Positions 6,575-8,347 of a DNA stretch of 8,347 nucleotides are shown here, piece after piece. Below the pieces are notes generated by a model that was given only the letters and a program-made list of their open reading frames with translations, did no database searches and was not told the origin of the DNA. Made by a program: the position numbers and the translations under genes. Location of the stretch: positions 1 through 8,347 of the forward strand of contig JAOZLK010000108.1 in NCBI GenBank assembly GCA_029934875.1, in the 5' to 3' direction. This stretch comes from Bacteroidales bacterium (GTDB lineage: Bacteria; Bacteroidota; Bacteroidia; Bacteroidales; GCA-2748055). Each line of letters opens with the position of its first letter. Within the stretch, counting starts at the first letter, position 1.

Positions 6575-6613
6575 AAAAAAAAACACCCTTAAGGTTTTTG
6601 TTAAGGGTGTTTT
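6575..6613 (-). terminator. Rho-independent terminator of paralogue B
   Basis: A 13-base inverted repeat pairs 6580-6592 with 6601-6613 (core ACACCCTTAA with TTAAGGGTGT) around an 8-base loop. On the minus strand the hairpin ends in a run of nine T's (6575-6583), partly within the stem. It starts about 21 bases beyond the stop of paralogue B at 6635, so it should end most transcription before paralogue A. Confidence 0.85.
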
Positions 6614-6634
6614 AAACATGGAAAATTGTGGATC

Positions 6635-8347
6635 TTATTTTATGATAAGCTTGACCGTTCCTTTTATTTGTTCATCTTCTGAAAGGCGCAGTAGGTAGAT
6701 ACCATCTGAGAGGCCTGACAGATCCAGGCTGAGATCATCAGATCCGTAGAAAGTCTCGGTATGCGCCACATTTCCGGTAATGGAGCAAACCTCCAGCTTG
6801 TATATTGCACCGTCATCAATACCCTCATATTTCATTCGGAATACGCCTTTTCCGGGATTTGGGAATACCGAGAAGGAAGTGAGCATTGGTGATTCCACAC
6901 CCACTCCGGGTAAAGTACCTGAGAAATAGATTTCATAGATGTCGGAGACAAAGTTTCCTTCCTGAACGGAATTGGCCAGTACCGTAATGGAGATAACATC
7001 ATTGGCTGTGGCATAAACCAGTCCTTCAAATACCGTTTCATTGCTTCCCATGCTCTTGAGTGCCAGATTATTCAATTCGGCATTGACAACCGTAATCGTG
7101 GCAGCATCCAGGGCAGCAACTTCCTGGGAGAAGATAATAGATGCAAGAAAGGGACGGAGCGTGGTTGTTCCTGATTCCCCACTGAAAATCACTGGTCTGT
7201 CCGGGACAACAAGCTGGAATGATTCTGAGGCATAGTAGGAGGTGCTGGCAATATGCCTGAAATAGATATCAACACCAGGAGTCAGATCCAGGGCCACCCC
7301 GGTTCCATGCTCTGCTGTTTCAAATCCGGCACTGCCCGAATATTGAAGCCCGGTGGATATGCTCTCCCCGCTTGTTTCATTGACATAATCTATGCTCACG
7401 GTAGGAGCAGTTGGTCGGGCGGGAGATACAAGCATCTGTATTTCAGAGGCATATACTGACGAGGACGCCAGGGCCTGTAGATACATATTTATACCCGGCG
7501 TAATCTTTACAGCACTACCGCTACCCTGTGTGGCATCGCTCAAATCCGAATTGTTTCCGTATTGATATCCGTTGGTAATGGCTACACTAACTTCTTCCTT
7601 CACAAAATCAATCAGGAAGGAGGGAGCAGCAGGCCTGGCGGGAGCAGCCAGGGTCTGGATATCGGAGAGAAAAGCCGATGCAGTGGGCTTGGTTTTGAAA
7701 TAGCGGTTAGTTCCCGGGCCTATTGTTACATAAGCTCCTGTTCCCGAAGCCACATCAGACATGTCAGAGGAGCTCGCATATTCGTGTGTAGCTTCAACAA
7801 CCGAACTTGTCCTTTCATTGGTAAAATCAATGGCAAAAGTGGGAGCAGCTGCCCTGGAAGGCACAAGCAGTTCCTGAATGTTGGATGCAAATGCGGAAGC
7901 AGATCCCACTTTTCTGATGTAAATATCAGATCCAGGTGTGAGGCTTACATAGGATCCGTCTCCGGCAGTGGCAGAACTCATATCGCTGTTTGCCGAATAC
8001 AAGTAATCGCTGCTTACAACCGAATTTGTTCTTTCATTGGGATAATCAATGCCAAAAGAGGGCGCAGCTGGCCGGCCAGGTACACTCAGACTTTGCTTGT
8101 CGGAAGCGAAGTTCGAACTGGTAGCCAGTTTCCTGAAGTATTTGCTTGCTCCTGGGCTTAGACTTACATAGGATCCATCACCAGTGGTGGCTGAACTCAT
8201 ATCGCTGTTGGAGGAGAATTGGTACTCACTGCTCACTGTTTCACTGGTCCTTTCGTTGGCAAAGTCAATTCCAAAGCCAGGGGCTCCGGGCCTGTATGGT
8301 ACCGTAAGGGTTTGTGTTTTAGAGTAGTCAGCCTTTTTTCTGAAATA
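6635..8347 (-). CDS. T9SS-sorted repetitive surface protein, 5'-truncated by window (paralogue B)
   Basis: The frame is open from the window edge at 8347 to TAA at 6635-6637, giving 570 visible C-terminal residues. Counted from the edge, they comprise the last 20 residues of one repeat, five full 73-residue repeats, a Big-like Ig domain (with ITVVNAEL and SVQEGNF) and a T9SS type A sorting domain starting FSVFPNPGKGVF and ending VKLIIK. The visible part aligns without gaps to paralogue A, and the 185-residue tail is about 55% identical by my hand count. By analogy the missing part should hold a signal peptide and an N-terminal functional domain, possibly a different one. The GTG at 8234-8236 lies inside a conserved V-S-S repeat motif and is not the start. 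The product should be exported by Sec and T9SS to the surface; its function is unknown. Confidence 0.9.
   Translation of the reverse strand, partial: YFRKKADYSKTQTLTVPYRPGAPGFGIDFANERTSETVSSEYQFSSNSDMSSATTGDGSYVSLSPGASKYFRKLATSSNFASDKQSLSVPGRPAAPSFGIDYPNERTNSVVSSDYLYSANSDMSSATAGDGSYVSLTPGSDIYIRKVGSASAFASNIQELLVPSRAAAPTFAIDFTNERTSSVVEATHEYASSSDMSDVASGTGAYVTIGPGTNRYFKTKPTASAFLSDIQTLAAPARPAAPSFLIDFVKEEVSVAITNGYQYGNNSDLSDATQGSGSAVKITPGINMYLQALASSSVYASEIQMLVSPARPTAPTVSIDYVNETSGESISTGLQYSGSAGFETAEHGTGVALDLTPGVDIYFRHIASTSYYASESFQLVVPDRPVIFSGESGTTTLRPFLASIIFSQEVAALDAATITVVNAELNNLALKSMGSNETVFEGLVYATANDVISITVLANSVQEGNFVSDIYEIYFSGTLPGVGVESPMLTSFSVFPNPGKGVFRMKYEGIDDGAIYKLEVCSITGNVAHTETFYGSDDLSLDLSGLSDGIYLLRLSEDEQIKGTVKLIIK
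7193..8347 (-). repeat. Tandem 73-residue repeats of paralogue B (one partial, five complete)
   Basis: Complete repeats lie at 8069-8287, 7850-8068, 7631-7849, 7412-7630 and 7193-7411, all exactly 219 bases. A partial unit at 8288-8347 encodes YFRKKADYSKTQTLTVPYRP, which matches the end of the first repeat of paralogue A (HFRKKADNSKKQTLSVPYRP). That match suggests this protein also has six repeats and that its N-terminal region begins only about 150 bases beyond the window edge. The penultimate and last repeats carry the diverged KEEVS and NETSGES segments also seen at the same positions in paralogue A. Confidence 0.92.

Larger units (their letters stand above)
6428..6634. other. Intergenic region between the tandem paralogues
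   Basis: This 207-base gap separates the stop of paralogue B from the start of paralogue A on the minus strand. Reading in the direction of transcription it holds a terminator for B (6575-6613), a short dyad (6519-6537), a TAnnTTTG promoter-like element (6503-6510) and an imperfect direct repeat (6480-6494 and 6501-6514). The final stretch before the A start is an ordinary leader with no clear ribosome-binding sequence. No RNA gene or small coding region was found in it. Confidence 0.7.

Noticed and set aside
7562..8161. 199-codon plus-strand open frame antisense to paralogue B
   Set aside because: It lies entirely opposite the repeat array; the strict 219-base, in-frame repetition keeps antisense frames open, and its product is Cys/Ser/Arg-rich with no domain or start signal.
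8234..8236. GTG as the start of paralogue B
   Set aside because: It encodes the Val of the conserved V-S-S repeat motif and the frame remains open with repeat homology up to the window edge.
4439..8347. CRISPR-like or mobile-element-like reading of the 219-base periodicity
   Set aside because: The repeats are in-frame protein modules with synonymous and conservative divergence, no spacers, no terminal inverted repeats and no transposase.

Overview
The window looks like a piece of a Bacteroidota chromosome. Two large minus-strand genes end in the type IX secretion (T9SS) C-terminal sorting domain, which is characteristic of that phylum. Start codons are preceded by A/T-rich leaders without a clear Shine-Dalgarno sequence, and a TAnnTTTG-type promoter element lies upstream of one of the large genes. 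Nothing in the sequence supports a species name.

Left part (1-3764, plus strand): a tightly spaced polysaccharide or nucleotide-sugar operon. It opens with the last 40 codons of an SGNH-hydrolase-like protein carrying a D-x-H-W motif. Next come a glucose-1-phosphate cytidylyltransferase (rfbF), an extended SDR sugar-nucleotide epimerase/reductase, an RmlC-type cupin 3,5-epimerase, and a zinc-ribbon SAM-dependent methyltransferase of the sugar C-methyltransferase type. Together they suggest synthesis of a CDP-activated, probably C-methyl-branched 6-deoxyhexose for a surface glycan. The expected CDP-glucose 4,6-dehydratase is not in the window. A strong bidirectional terminator (3825-3863) closes the operon.

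Right part (3881-8347, minus strand): two tandem paralogous cell-surface proteins. The complete one (848 aa, 3881-6427) has a signal peptide, an aromatic-rich N-terminal domain of unknown function, a run of 19 prolines, six repeats of about 73 residues, a Big-like beta-sandwich domain and a T9SS sorting domain. The second (6635-8347) is cut by the window edge. Its visible 570 residues align with the first without gaps, and repeats match better by position between the proteins than with neighbours in the same protein. This points to duplication of a whole, already-repetitive gene. The 207-base gap between the two holds a terminator for the upstream gene, a dyad, an imperfect direct repeat and a candidate promoter, so the downstream paralogue can probably be transcribed on its own.

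How the parts may connect: T9SS cargo is usually fixed to the cell surface through a glycolipid, and the neighbouring operon makes an unusual surface sugar. A functional link is only an inference from position, since the two blocks converge and are separated by a terminator.
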